Source: Epiperipatus broadwayi (Eukaryota; Onychophora; Udeonychophora; Euonychophora; Peripatidae). Taken from it: a DNA stretch of 64,000 nucleotides. Below are positions 1 to 11,158 of this stretch, in pieces (positions within the stretch are counted from its first letter, which is position 1; the number at the start of each line of letters is the position of its first letter). Under the pieces are notes generated by a model. That model did not search any database. It was not told the DNA's origin and saw only the letters and a program-made list of their open reading frames with translations. A program made the translations under genes and the position numbers. The stretch is taken from contig JAQFVV010012395.1 of NCBI GenBank assembly GCA_028023455.1, positions 188,001-252,000 on the forward strand, written 5' to 3'.

Positions 1-515
1 TTATTGCATTTGCAGGTATGTGTGTGAATGTTTGATGATACTTGAGTACTAAACCTGCAATGTAGAGGTGATAGGGAAGATAGGATCTTTTCACACTCAC
101 AATCAACAGGTGACGTCATATTGGACATTTTTCAGTTATTGTATTGTTAGCAATACTGAAAGACATGAAAGAAATGCGGCTATGTGTGTGAATATTTGAC
201 TTTCCCTTGTAACAGGGTTCAAATTTGGTTCCTGTTACACTTTAAATAATGATAGAACACTATTTGCAATAAAATAATAATTTATTTTATATTTCAACAT
301 TTTAAATTAAAAATATATTTTAATTAAAACAAATAATTGTTCAATGAAGATAAATTGATTTTTTAAATAAACTTAATGGTGGATAAAATAAAATAAAATA
401 ACTGAAAAATTAAATAGTTAATAGGGTGATACTAGAAAGTATAAAATTGATGAAAGTAGGTAAAATTTTTAAAAAGTTCATTTTATTATTCTAATTATTA
501 CAATTAATTTTATAT
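1..515. other. AT-rich noncoding sequence
   Basis: No open frame or RNA gene is recognisable. A short motif resembling TATGTGTGTGAATRTTTGA occurs near 19 and again near 181, and a related one lies near 20103, so part of this stretch is probably an old dispersed repeat. The rest is simple AT-rich DNA. Confidence 0.5.
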
Positions 516-519
516 TTAC

Positions 520-1145
520 TGTTATATCCGCCAGTCTGACTGTGCAAATGTTATATCCGCAAGTATGACTGTGCGGTCAGCAAACAACTACATTTAATTC
601 CCACGATGTTCTCTTGCATCTAATGCTCTGCTGCGGATGCTCTCCAATGAATGCTCTGAATATACTCTGTATTCTCTGCAATGGATGCTTTCCAGACGAA
701 TGGTCTGCCACAGATGCTCTCCACCGAATGGTCTGCAAGCGGATGCTCTCCAACGAATGGTCTACAACTAATACTCTCAATATCTCCGCTGCGGTCTCCC
801 CATCTCTGTGGGCTCTTTCAGCTACACCCGTGGATTACCTTTCCACTGGGCGCTGGTTATTAACCGCAAGCACTAACGCGAGATATCTCTACTTAAATAC
901 TGCTCTAATACTGCGTGACTACTCTCTACTGGAGTTGTCCTCTAATTACCGCCCTGCGTAGTTGTTACCCAGTCTTCTTATCGCTTCCTGATAACTGCAA
1001 CAATTAATACACCGTCCAATAAGGTATCGTCTCTTATCCAGAAATATTTGCAATGAGCAAATATCTCTTGGAATAGTCGATCGCCGCGATCTAAAACAAC
1101 CTCTCGAATACATTCTAGTTTTTTCTGGAGTGCACAAAATGTCTT
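520..1145 (-). mobile_element. GC-richer LTR-like retroelement fragment
   Basis: This block is clearly richer in G, C and CpG than its surroundings and ends abruptly on both sides. Near its left edge a 29-bp segment starting GTTATATCCGC is directly duplicated (about 521-549 and 550-578). Read on the minus strand, that end finishes in ATAACA, as an LTR could, and a TATTTAAG box lies near 890-900. A minus-strand open stretch at 978-1202 contains a charged segment (around residues 26-55) that might be the tail of a retroelement polyprotein, but no diagnostic domain is seen. The assignment is inference from composition and layout only. Confidence 0.35.
625..785. repeat. 28-bp degenerate minisatellite
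   Basis: About five to six imperfect head-to-tail units of 28-29 bp alternate GAATGGTCTGC and GATGCTCTCCA motifs. The clearest units start at about 699, 727 and 756. The array sits inside the GC-richer fragment and creates spurious open frames on both strands. Confidence 0.75.
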
Positions 1146-2467
1146 GCTATTTTTACAAAACACTACATTTACAATACTGAAAACAGAAATAGCGTCATAC
1201 ATATTACTGGATATTTTTAATGAAATTAGATGCAGATATATATTTGTTTATATATATAAATTTTGATTCATTAAATACCACATAAATTTGTAATATATAA
1301 ATGTTATTTTAGAAGATATAAGTAAAATATTAATATATTACATGTGTGTACATTTCATATATATTGTGTATATGTATTTATACATTTTTATCCTTGATAC
1401 ATGACAATATATGCAAAATGTTGGGCTTTTAATTATTATATATATATATTGATTCAATTTATAAATTTAAAGTTTCTGAAAGAATTTATACAGTTATAAA
1501 ATAAACAAATAAAATGAATTTATAAACAAGCCCATATCCCAAATATTATTTTTTTAAAAATAAAAACGATTTGAAAATAAAATTAAATAACTGTTGCCCA
1601 TGGACTTACCAACACTTACCTCATTATCTTTGCACTTTTTGAAGATACAAAGAAAAATTTACACTGATATTTGAAAACCATTTATACCAGCCTAAACCTT
1701 TTCTCCTGCCTGACTAAATACAAGAATAAAGCGGTCCCAAGAGAAGTTAATGATTTAATCCAATGATATTGTTTGTGAAAAAGGATTTTAAAGGCATACA
1801 TTATTTCCAAATATTGTTGTGGCTTAAAATTCTAATAACCTAACATGTAAGGGTAACAGCAACCGTCTTCATGAAGGCAGATATTTAGACTAAAAGTTTT
1901 AAAAATATTTAGAACAATAGCATCTTCAAATCAATTAAGTAATTAGCAATAATTTCTACTGAAAAACCTACATTTAATACAATGAATTATAAAGAAGCTG
2001 TTTAATTATTTGCAGGAATGATTCAATGTGTTATACATTTTTATTTTGTAATTTTTTTATATTACAATTTAATTTATTTCGTTTCATTTTTTTTATTTAT
2101 AGTTTCGTGTAAATGTGTGTGTGTGTTTTAATAAATTTATTTATTCCTGTTACATTTATTATCTTGTCTAATAAACTATTTTAAATAAGTAGGTAAAACA
2201 GTCTTTTGTAACAAGTAGCCCAGACAATAATTAAGAGATTTGACATTGCCTGGTGATGAAGGTTTGCGCATTCTTCTGTCTTTGCTTTACCTTCTATTGA
2301 AGATATGTGCAAAATATCGAACCATGTCATTCTCCTATCTAATTGTGTGTGTTTTAAACAATATTGCTATATTTTATTTTTTAATATATATATTAACGAT
2401 TAATGAGATTGTAGACACTTTAAAATAAATAAATAAATATTTAAAATTTAATTCCATTACAATAAAC
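1146..2467. other. AT-rich noncoding sequence
   Basis: No gene seen. The stretch has TA-rich runs (for example 1435-1450), poly-T tracts and a short GT run near 2115-2128. Weak splice-like signals near 1600-1625 on the minus strand were judged insufficient for an exon. Confidence 0.5.
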
Positions 2468-2477
2468 ATAGATATAA

Positions 2478-2787
2478 AACAGACAAAACTCTCCATACAG
2501 TATTGCAACTCAGTGCAAGCTAGAATAATCAATGGATGCCAGAAGCAGATCTAGGTGCAATGTTCTCAGATCCAAGGCTCATCATTAACGAAGGCCACAA
2601 GCCAGAAACTAATCTGCGGATATTGGATGAGTAGGCACTAGATGGGGATTTTATGCACAAGGCTTCTGGTGTCCATTGATTACTCTGGCTTGCACTGACT
2701 GGCAATACTGTATGGAGAGTTTTGTTTATTTTAACAGTTATACGCAAGCTTAAGAAATGGTGATCGTGTGGTGTTTATGGCGTAAAT
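2478..2787. mobile_element. 310-bp inverted-repeat retroposon-like element, copy 1
   Basis: The ends are long inverted repeats. CTCCATACAGTATTGC near 2491 is answered by GCAATACTGTATGGAG near 2702, and pairing continues inward with AATCAATGGATGCCAGAAG against CTTCTGGTGTCCATTGATT. Outside the right arm is a unique tail ending GTGGTGTTTAT. A 10-bp direct repeat, ATAGATATAA, flanks it at 2468-2477 and 2788-2797. Other copies lie near 18074, 27332 and 38845. The long, length-variable target duplications argue for insertion by target-primed reverse transcription, or another staggered cut, rather than a TA-targeted DNA transposon. No coding capacity. Confidence 0.8.
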
Positions 2788-2797
2788 ATAGATATAA

Positions 2798-4660
2798 TCT
2801 ATAAAATAAATTGATGGGACATACAATTTTTAAAAGGGATCCTGACTGCAAAATTTCTAGGAAATATTAGTACAAATATAAAATCCTCTTGTAAACAAAA
2901 TAAAATCTTCCAAAGAGATGCAAAAAATAAAAATAGAAAAATATTAGTTTTTTTACTATTAAGTTTTAATTATTATACTGAAAAAAACAAACCTACAATT
3001 TTTTCTCACTGGGGTTAGCAAACTTTATTTAGTTCTTCTAGGCCATTAGTATAGTATTTGATGCTCTAATAGTTTAAAATTAATACTTGTCATTGTTTTA
3101 AAAAAATAATACTAATATAAACCTTGAAACTGTGTTTGCATTTTTTTAAAAAAAAAAGTTTGATAAAGCAGTCCACTCCAGCGCTGCCAAATAAACATTT
3201 AATAAAAAAAAAAAACATTATCTTATTTACTTCCTCACATCAAAAAAAATATTATAAAGTATGCGCTTCCCCTCCTCTCCCGTATATAATTTATTCTGTT
3301 GCTAATAAAATTCATAATTATAAATTTCTATTCTCTCTATTCCTATCTTTAAATCACCCAGTAGCTAAACTTGCTTTGTCATACCCAATCTTTTTTTTTT
3401 ATAAATAAATTTTATATCCTCTACTTTTTAAAGCGCGAAACAATAAAGAAAATCAGGAAAAGAGATGAGCTCATCTCTCCCAAAAAATCCTTTGAGGACA
3501 CCCGGAACCTATTCACCCTTCCCACTTATAACAACAGAACAACAAACATGCTGGCTTACTAAACCACTCATAAGAACTCTCAGAACTCAGCATAACCTCA
3601 TTTAACTTTGTATATATTCTTTCTAATTTGTACACAAAATGATTAATAAATATATTTTTTGAAACAAGAACTGAAAATATATTGTTGCTGCTAAACAAAT
3701 ATCAGAACTATAAAAATGAATTGTCTTGGGTTCAAAATCTTAAGAATGAGAGTTTTCAAACCATTAACTTAAATAATAAAATAAGAGGAAAAACTGATCT
3801 CTAAATAAATAAAGAGCAGATAAGTGTTTCTCCTTTGAAGAAAAAGATTAATTAATCAGAAATTGATCGCATTACTCTGATTATCCTGTTACCTTAAATT
3901 CAATTACTTTATTTTTTCAAAATGTCCCCTTTTTCTAACTTAGTTTATAGGAAATTAATCTTTTTTCCACATTCAAATGTTTATATTTTTACATTGAGTA
4001 AACCGTAGGTGCTGCACCGACAGAAGTATTACAACTCTTAACAATGATAAAGGGTGCTTTATATTATTCTTTATTTTGTGGTTTGTACATTAACATACAT
4101 TTGACAAGTCAAGATTAATCTCAGCCCTTTAATCTTCATCTAAAAGTAAATAAATATTTGCTAATCATTAATTACCTGAATGTGGGATGGCTGCCTGAAA
4201 AAAAATATATATTTTTAATTAGAAATTCTCCGCTATCCGTAAAATTGGTCAAATCAGATTCAAATCCTGTGTCATAAGCATTGTGGGTGGATACTTTAAT
4301 CACAACAGCATGATGTCGCTAGTCATTGATTAATTGATGGTACTGGGAATTTGATTTATTGTAAAGCCATTCTACATCTGTTCATTTATCCAAGGTCTTA
4401 GTCAATAATATTTTCATATTCATCCTCATTTATGAAATACATTATTAAAAAATCACTATTCTCTCTGCATTTTTATATTAATCGTTTTTATTGAACTTCA
4501 AAACTTTTCCCCACTTTTTTAAATACAGGTGAACTAATATTAAATTAAAATCCCTGTTTATAGTGTTTTTTTTTTTTTTGGATATTTTCAGATTTCAACA
4601 TAAGCCTTTATACTTCTCATTCAAATCCTTTAGTAAATTATACTGAAAATTTAATATAAA
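2798..4660. other. AT-rich noncoding sequence
   Basis: No gene recognised. Pyrimidine-rich and poly-A stretches produce short open frames (for example 3124-3562) without any domain. The segment 3430-3560 is less AT-rich and may be an old repeat fragment, but it cannot be named. Confidence 0.5.
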
Positions 4661-4760
4661 GGGTATATGAGCACAGACTTTCACACGACCCACCACTCTC
4701 CACACTATCTCATAACACTGATACACTTGAACACATATATGTCGAAAAGATAAATAATCA

Positions 4761-4802
4761 CCAATACACGTATTTCATGCTAAACCAGCAATCATCAGTT
4801 GG
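4761..4802 (-). ncRNA. Hammerhead ribozyme (type I, short stem III)
   Basis: Read on the minus strand, the order is CCAA, CTGATGA, a stem-loop with TGCT/AGCA, GAAA, a very short stem III with a CG loop, then the cleavage position A and TTGG pairing back to CCAA. Both universally conserved core boxes are intact. Stem III has about three pairs around a palindromic ACGT, a form that in known animal hammerheads works best as a dimer. The pair next to the core in stem II is U-U instead of the usual G-C, which may weaken activity. Confidence 0.8.
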
Positions 4803-5181
4803 TCCAGATTACCATTTCTACACATATATGCTATAAGTGCTCAGATATATATTAAGATAGCCAATCCTCATACTTTAATGGACAGGCTTCAATATATTTC
4901 ACACTCCATCTCTTCAACTGTCCATCCAATTGAAAATCTGATGATGGAACGCTCAAAGACCACCCTAAGGCTGAGATTCTTGTCACATGCATGTTGACCT
5001 AAAGTCAATCTGACCTCTCATGCACAGGACAATCCATTTAATACAAAGGATGGGCAGACATCTATACTATGTAATCATAGAAACACAGGCTTATTATATA
5101 CCTGGGTTTATATATGTAATACATAGGGTATATGAGCACAGACTTTCACACGACCCACCATTCTCCACCCTATCTCATAAC

Positions 5182-5225
5182 ATGATTGCTGGTTTAGCAT
5201 GAAATATGTATATTGGTGATTATTT
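5182..5225 (+). other. Truncated hammerhead copy at the inversion point
   Basis: The sequence resumes at ATGATTGCTGG, retaining stem II, GAAA, stem III and TTGG but lacking the CCAACTG that supplies stem I and the start of the catalytic core. The break coincides with the switch from minus- to plus-oriented units, so it marks a recombination or template-switch junction. This copy should be catalytically inactive. Confidence 0.75.
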
Positions 5226-5643
5226 ATCTTTTCGACATATATGTGTTCAAGTGTATCAGTGTTATGAGATAGTGTGGAGAGTGGTGGGTCATGTGAAAGT
5301 CTGTGCTCATATACCCTATATATTACATATATAAACCCAGGTATATAATAAGCCTGTGTGTTTCTGTGATTACATAGTAGAGATGTCTGCCCATTCCTTG
5401 TATTAAATGGATTATGTCCTGTGCATGAGGGGTCAGATTGACTTTAGGACAACATGGGTGTGACAAGAATCTTGGCCTTAGGGTGGCCTTTGAGCGTTCC
5501 ATCATCAGATTTTCAATTGGATGGACAGTTGAAGAGGTGGAGTGTGGAATAGATTGAAGCCTGTCCATTAAAATATGAGGATTGGCTATTTTAATATATA
5601 TCTGAGCACTTATAGCATATATGTGTAGAGATGGTAATCTGGA

Positions 5644-5685
5644 CCAACTGATGATTGCTGGTTTAGCATGAAATATGTATATTGG
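5644..5685 (+). ncRNA. Hammerhead ribozyme (type I, short stem III)
   Basis: CCAA (5644-5647) is followed by the core CTGATGA (5648-5654), stem II TGCT/AGCA (5656-5659 with 5665-5668), GAAA (5670-5673), a three-pair stem III, cleavage base A5681 and TTGG (5682-5685). Stem I extends outward. AGATGGTAATC (5629-5639) pairs with GATTATTTATCT (5687-5698) with one bulge after a 4/1 internal loop, and CATATATGT (5616-5624) pairs with ACATATATG (5704-5712). An internal loop in stem I is the hallmark of natural hammerheads that use a loop-loop tertiary contact. The U-U first pair of stem II is a caveat. Confidence 0.85.
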
Positions 5686-5829
5686 TGATTATTTATCTTT
5701 TTGACATATATGTGTTCAAGTGTATCAGTGTTATGACATAGAGTGGTGGCTTGTGTGAAAGTCTGGGCTCATATACCCTATATATTACATATATAAACCC
5801 AGGTATATAATAAGCCTGTGTGTTTCTGT

Positions 5830-7883
5830 GAAATTTTAAATAAATATAATTTAGATGTATTGAAATACTTTTTTATGTTAATAATAGTAGAACACTTTAG
5901 AATAATTTTTTTTTTATATATTTACATCATTACAAATTTTTTTAAAAAAATTAAATAAATCCATCTTTCTTATTACTATTATAATGCTTATTGTATTAAA
6001 ATTAAGCACCCTTACAGTTTTGACTGACCAGAAATCTTCAGAGCTATAAGATATGTATAAATACATGAATACTCAAATAGTTTATCATATAAACAAACAG
6101 CATTACAACTCCTTATAAATTGACTCATTTTTACATCTTATTATGTGCATAAATATATATATATATGTATATATACCAAATATATATATATATTCATCAA
6201 ACATACTATACATACATATAATATGCCCCACTTATATACACAATATATTGTAACAATGGGATAAATATGGGGAGATGGCAAACACATCATCCCTATAAAA
6301 CAACTAATCAAATTAAATATAAAAGAAGTATAGTGAATATACAAAATATAGCTAAATGAATATCCAGTGAATAAGAGCAGAGAATCAGCATGAACAAAAC
6401 CATAAGGTGCATCTCCAGCATTACAAAAGAATAATTAAATCAAAACAAATCAGCATGCAACAAAGTACAGTCAAAAATCATCATCATAAAATCAACAGTC
6501 AACCTTGTGACTAGATTTAAAGGAGTACTCTATAAAACAGGCTATTTATCTGGCCACTACCAAACTCAGGGCATAATATGACACAATTTTCTGGATGCAC
6601 ATACTTAAGTGCTAATCCATGACACATAAAAAAATAATGCTTAAGTCCTGAAATATGCTGATCATCATTAATGTCTTGACCATATAATATTAATGTGACA
6701 GCCATCTATAAACTAGATGCAGTGAATGGACTTTAAAGATGACAACTTTGCACCATCCATAGTTATCATCTGTACATCCAAATACCAACAAATTCCAACA
6801 TCCATAGAAATAAATATTATGCTCTGAACTAGATCAGGAAGCAAGAACTCTTTGAACTGTTATTGTGAGCAAGAGATAAATATAACAGATTATTCTAATT
6901 TATTTTAAAATAACTTTACTATGATAATTTGAAAAAAAAATCCTCAAACTTTAAGTTGCAGTGAAATCAAGTTACACACATTATCAATTCATGTAACAGG
7001 TAAAGGAATAAAGATATTAATCCTAGAATATTTTTAAACAATTATTTAATACACTAACTGATTAACAATTACAAATATTTTTAAAATGACATATTAATAT
7101 GGTAATTTAAATTTATACAATTTTATACAAAAAAATAATTAACTAGTGAATTTTATTCATTAAATTAATGTATTTTTCCTTAAGTTATTTTCTTATAAAT
7201 AACAAAAATTGGAAAAAAGCTTTATAATCAGAAATAAGGGCATTTTAAATTAGCTTAACCCTGTTCTATATAATTTGAGAGGATGCCAAATTTTATAAAA
7301 ATTAAGTTACTTAAAAAAAACTATAATTTCGAAAGGAAAAAAATCAAAAGAATAACAAAATATATTTCAATTGAAAAATGATACTAATAAAATTAATAAT
7401 TATTATCAATTATTAATTAATTTTAAAACTTTATAAATTTAGCTATAATATGCATATTAAAAATACCTTTTTACCACAGTTTTATTTTTTTGGGAGTTCT
7501 TTACATTTATAATTTCCATTTTTTCCATGTCAGTTTTTTTTTCTTTAAGGCTTCTTAACTAGTTAATGTACCAATTATTTAATTTTCTTCATTTTGTAAA
7601 AGGATATTTCAGGTTAACACACACAGCAAGAATTTTTCCATTTTTCTTTCTAATAATTTTTCCAGTTTAGGCTAACACATGAAGATACTCATGCTCTTGG
7701 TTGGAGTTAAGGTTTTGTTGTAGATTACTTTAGAAATGCTTTTCTTTACATTTTTCTAATGAGGCAGGTTACATGGAGAAATATTATGGTAGCTTTTAGC
7801 TAAACTTAGCATATGGTTATCTTAACTTTAAAAAACATTTTACAGCTAAACTCATAGTATGCTTTACTAAATTGAAACTTCTA
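5830..7883. other. AT-rich noncoding sequence
   Basis: No gene seen. It includes a TATATATG-rich stretch (6148-6200) and general AT-rich DNA. Short open frames at 6141-6344 and 6517-6705 have no recognisable features. Confidence 0.5.
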
Positions 7884-8050
7884 ATGTTCTCTTCAGCAGC
7901 TTGGTTAAGACTTCTTCTGTTCTCTGCAACAACTTGGTTAAGACTTCTGTTTCTGTCTTCTTTAGCAGCTGAGTCAGGAATTATTGTTCTCAACAGTTGG
8001 AATAAAACTCTTCTACTATCTTCTTTAGTAGCTGGGTCAAGACTGATCTC
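7884..8050. repeat. Degenerate minisatellite (about 33-36 bp unit)
   Basis: About five diverged units of the type TCTTCTTTAGCAGCTGGGTCAAGACT follow each other. They produce an open frame (7872-8150) whose leucine- and serine-rich product merely mirrors the repeat, so it is not called as a gene. Confidence 0.6.
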
Positions 8051-9635
8051 TTATAAAACACTGAGTCAACTGATCGACCCATACCCCTATTTTTGGAACA
8101 AACTGGTCTTCAACCAATCACAATCCTGTCTCCTGCATGACAAAATTTAATAACCAATTAGATCAATTTTTGACAAATGCAATTGTTCATGTATTTCCAT
8201 CCTTCAACATTGATATTAGAAAACAAGTAAAAAAAAACCAAATTAGAATCATATCAACTTTGACATTCCTTTTTAATTTCTTTTATTTTTATCATGCCAA
8301 AAGAAAAACAAGATAATCAGATTAATTATATTGACTTTGAAGATACTACCTTTTCTTTTGAATAAAGAGATAAAGAGGAAAGAAAGAAAAATAATTCTGA
8401 TTAATTAAAGTAAAATTTTAATAAATGTTAAAATCATATTTTCTTTTTTACTTTAAAAATATTATTAAAGAAAAATTTATCTGCTTTATCTCTCTTAAAA
8501 GTTAAAATTAAAAATTATTAAATAATTTACTGAAGAGAAAAATTGCATTTTATTTTTCTCTCAGTGCTTTTTATCTATAATTAACTGGTAATTAGATAAA
8601 ATTATTAAATAGAAAGCACAAAAGAAACTTTGATTTTATAATTTTCTCTCTCTTTTTTAAACATTTCTAAATTATGATACATTTCAAATATTAAAATTAT
8701 GTATAAAATATATGAAAATTTTAAATGAAATTATTTATATTAATGCCCATTATTATTATTATTATTATAAAAAACATATGAGAAAGTTAAATATTATTTT
8801 CTCATTAATTAAATCATTCTAAATCTAGGGAGCATGTTGTCAACTATTATTTTCAATACAGCAATATGGCTACATGACTACAATAAAAACAAACCATATT
8901 TAATATGTAAACCAAATATATATATACTTAAAGATATCATATACTAATATATTATAACTTAAAAAATCACAAAAGTCAAATCAGTAAGTCATTAGTATTT
9001 ATAAACTATCAAATATATAAAAACTATACAAAATATAGCCATCCTATAAAATTTATTATCTTTTATTATTTATTTATTAATTTTCTATTATTAACCTAAA
9101 TATTAATGTATAAGCTCTAAGTTTAAATTTAATAATTATTATCATTAAACCTATTACCTACTATAAATTATTTTTATTATAAGATGTATTTATAAATATA
9201 TTTATACATTTTATCTAATTAGCATTCAGTTTTTTCAACTGCCACTAATTTGAATTTATATATTTTTTTGTTATATAGTGGGTCCCTCTTTTTATTTTTT
9301 GTGTAACTAATTTTACATCTCTTATAAATTTATTATTAAAAATTGTTATAGCAATCCTAATTAAATCAAGAGTTCTTAAACCAAAATCTTTAATTAATAT
9401 GGGTTTGATACTATTTATAAGAATAGCTTCTTTAAGTTTTTTACTCTTTTGTTATGAATTGATAATATTTTGTATACAAAATTTTTATATAGCAGTCATT
9501 AAAACAAAAATTCAAAACAATACTTTGTAATTTTGTTCTGATAGTAGAAATTTTTGAATATATTCAGATTAAGGAGTTTTCATGTATTTTCATTAACTTT
9601 TATTTATCAAAGTTCATTTTAACATTAGAACTAGC
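8051..9635. other. AT-rich noncoding sequence
   Basis: No gene seen. A short ATT microsatellite lies at about 8748-8767. The remainder is AT-rich sequence without recognisable repeats. Confidence 0.5.
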
Positions 9636-9639
9636 ATTT

Positions 9640-9727
9640 GATGTGATAATATGTTGAACTATTTTCATTATCTATCAGTAAAAGTTGAATGTATAGAAAA
9701 TTTTAAACTTTATTTAAAATTTTCAAA
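9640..9727. repeat. Solo arm of an inverted-repeat family
   Basis: This segment, beginning GTGATAATATGTTGAACTAT, matches both arms of the hairpin element at 39990-40377. Here only one arm is present, which suggests a solo or truncated copy. The following 9728-10495 stretch holds nothing recognisable except a G run near 10077-10087. Confidence 0.65.
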
Positions 9728-10499
9728 TCAAAGGCAACAAATAGTAGAAATTTATTATATTTATATATGAGGGTTGGTTCAAATTCTTCAGAGTTCTTTT
9801 TTTTTTTATAATTAGAGGTTTTTTAATATTTTTTAATTTTTTTCTAAGAGCAAGGTTAATTAGAGGCTTCCATACATTGTGAACTGTCATACTAGGTTCA
9901 CTTATAGGATAATTTGCCATTGTCATATGAGTAAGCTTCTTTGAATTTTCTTCTTTGCATCTTTTCCTCTCTATACAATATTTTTGTATTTTCCCTGTTA
10001 AACATATGGTCATTTATTAGCATTTCTGTGGGAAATCCCGTTCTGCCAATATACTAAGGAATCATGAAACTCCATTGGGGGGGGGGGTTTCAATCGAGAA
10101 ATTTATTTTGTGTCAGAAATGTAAATGTCAAATTGCTTGTTTCAATGTGACAATTCCTGTTATATATTAGATGGTAAGTAGTGTTTGGTGTACATGTAAT
10201 GTTTTTTTAATAATAATTTAGTGATTGTTTTGTCCATATTTAAAGTAAGATTTAGGAGTTGTGTAATGGCATCATTTATTTTACATATTTTTGGGGACCG
10301 AGAATATATACTTTTTAAGATTGCAAATCAATTTTTTTATTTAAAATGTTTTTAATATTGATTTATATATTGTTATAAATTTTAAAGTCATTTATATTTA
10401 TGTATGGGAAATCAAAATTTTTTTAAATGGTCTTTTTAATAACCATTTTTTACTCAAAAGCATATATGTTTATTATTTTTTATACTTTTAGTTGTGTAC

Positions 10500-10790
10500 A
10501 CAAGTAGTATTTTTAGTCCTGCAACATGAAGCAGGTATTAGACATGCTATGCCTTTCTGATATGTATTCAACCTCTCAATAACTTGTAAATCTTGCAAAA
10601 ATATCATGTACAAGATCCATGTAAATGTTACTTTTTTGCAAATCTTGTGGAAAGTATTGTGTACAAGATCTGTTTAAATGTTATTTTGGTTAGATCACAA
10701 GATTACAAAGTTATCAGCAGATTGATATGAATGTGAAAAGGCGCAGCAGGTCTAATACCTGCCACTGTGTTGCAGGACTAATACTCAAGT
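10500..10790. mobile_element. Inverted-repeat element with internal duplication
   Basis: The left arm, AGTATTTTTAGTCCTGCAAC onward (10506-10548), is the reverse complement of the right arm ending GTTGCAGGACTAATACT (10744-10785), about 40 bp each. Inside, a segment of about 56 bp containing AAATCTTG and GTACAAGATC occurs twice in tandem. There is no coding capacity, so this is a MITE-like or snap-back repeat. Confidence 0.7.
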
Positions 10791-11004
10791 AACAAATAAT
10801 TTTATTTTAACTACTATATTGAAGTAATAAAAGGAATTTATATATTTTTTACCAATTTATATACATTATCATATAATATTTTATAAACATTATAAAATTT
10901 CTACACAGCAGAGTTCTATCAATACAAACTCCAGACAGAAAGAATAGACTCAAAACTAGATCTTTTTAATTTAACATTAATTTAAATTTAACTTTATTTT
11001 TAAG

Positions 11005-11158
11005 GAATTAAATGAACAACTGCCTAATCTACCATTTGCTCCTGTTATCGATGGTTACTTTATTGATGAAGATCCTGAGATTGTTCTAAAAAATTTGAAG
11101 TCTAATAATATCTCTCTAATTGTCGGAGTAGTAAAAGATGATGCTTCTATTTATTTAT
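11005..11158 (+). CDS. Exon a: esterase-domain exon with catalytic-acid position
   Basis: The acceptor is TTTTTAAG and the donor is GTAAGT at 11159. It is read in phase 0 and ends in phase 1, giving 51 complete codons. The translation holds FAPVIDGYF (residues 11-19 of the exon), matching the F-x-PVVDG motif of cholinesterases, and GVVKDDAS (41-48), matching GVNKDEGS around the catalytic acid. The acid is Asp here instead of the Glu of acetylcholinesterase, a substitution that can still function. An N-I-S glycosylation sequon lies at residues 35-37. The preceding exon is not in the window as far as I can see. Confidence 0.9.

Larger units (their letters stand above)
4665..5829. mobile_element. 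Hammerhead-ribozyme repeat locus (inverted and tandem copies)
   Basis: A repeat unit of about 469 bp is present once in minus orientation (about 4665-5180) and, after an abrupt inversion at 5180-5182, about 1.4 times in plus orientation (5182-5829). The period follows from the recurrence of the GATTGCTGGTTTAGCATGAA block at 5184 and 5653. Each unit carries, or once carried, a hammerhead self-cleaving motif followed by a conserved segment with ACATATATGTG and GTGTATCAGTGTTATGA. Such tandem units with short-stem-III hammerheads are known in metazoan retrozyme-like elements and in Schistosoma Sm-alpha repeats. Rolling or dimeric transcripts would be cut into monomers. Open frames inside (5020-5202, 5323-5568) look incidental. 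Confidence 0.85.

Noticed and set aside
1560-1760. Minus-strand exon near two adjacent GTAAGT donors
   Set aside because: Only about 20 open codons precede the donor, there is no acceptor and the product is not recognisable.
5020-5568. Open frames within the hammerhead repeat (60 and 81 codons)
   Set aside because: The two related frames are on opposite strands because the repeat is inverted, and their ends are not conserved, so they follow from the noncoding repeat.
7872-8150. 92-codon open frame, leucine- and serine-rich
   Set aside because: It is generated by a degenerate minisatellite of 33-36 bp; there is no domain or splice context.
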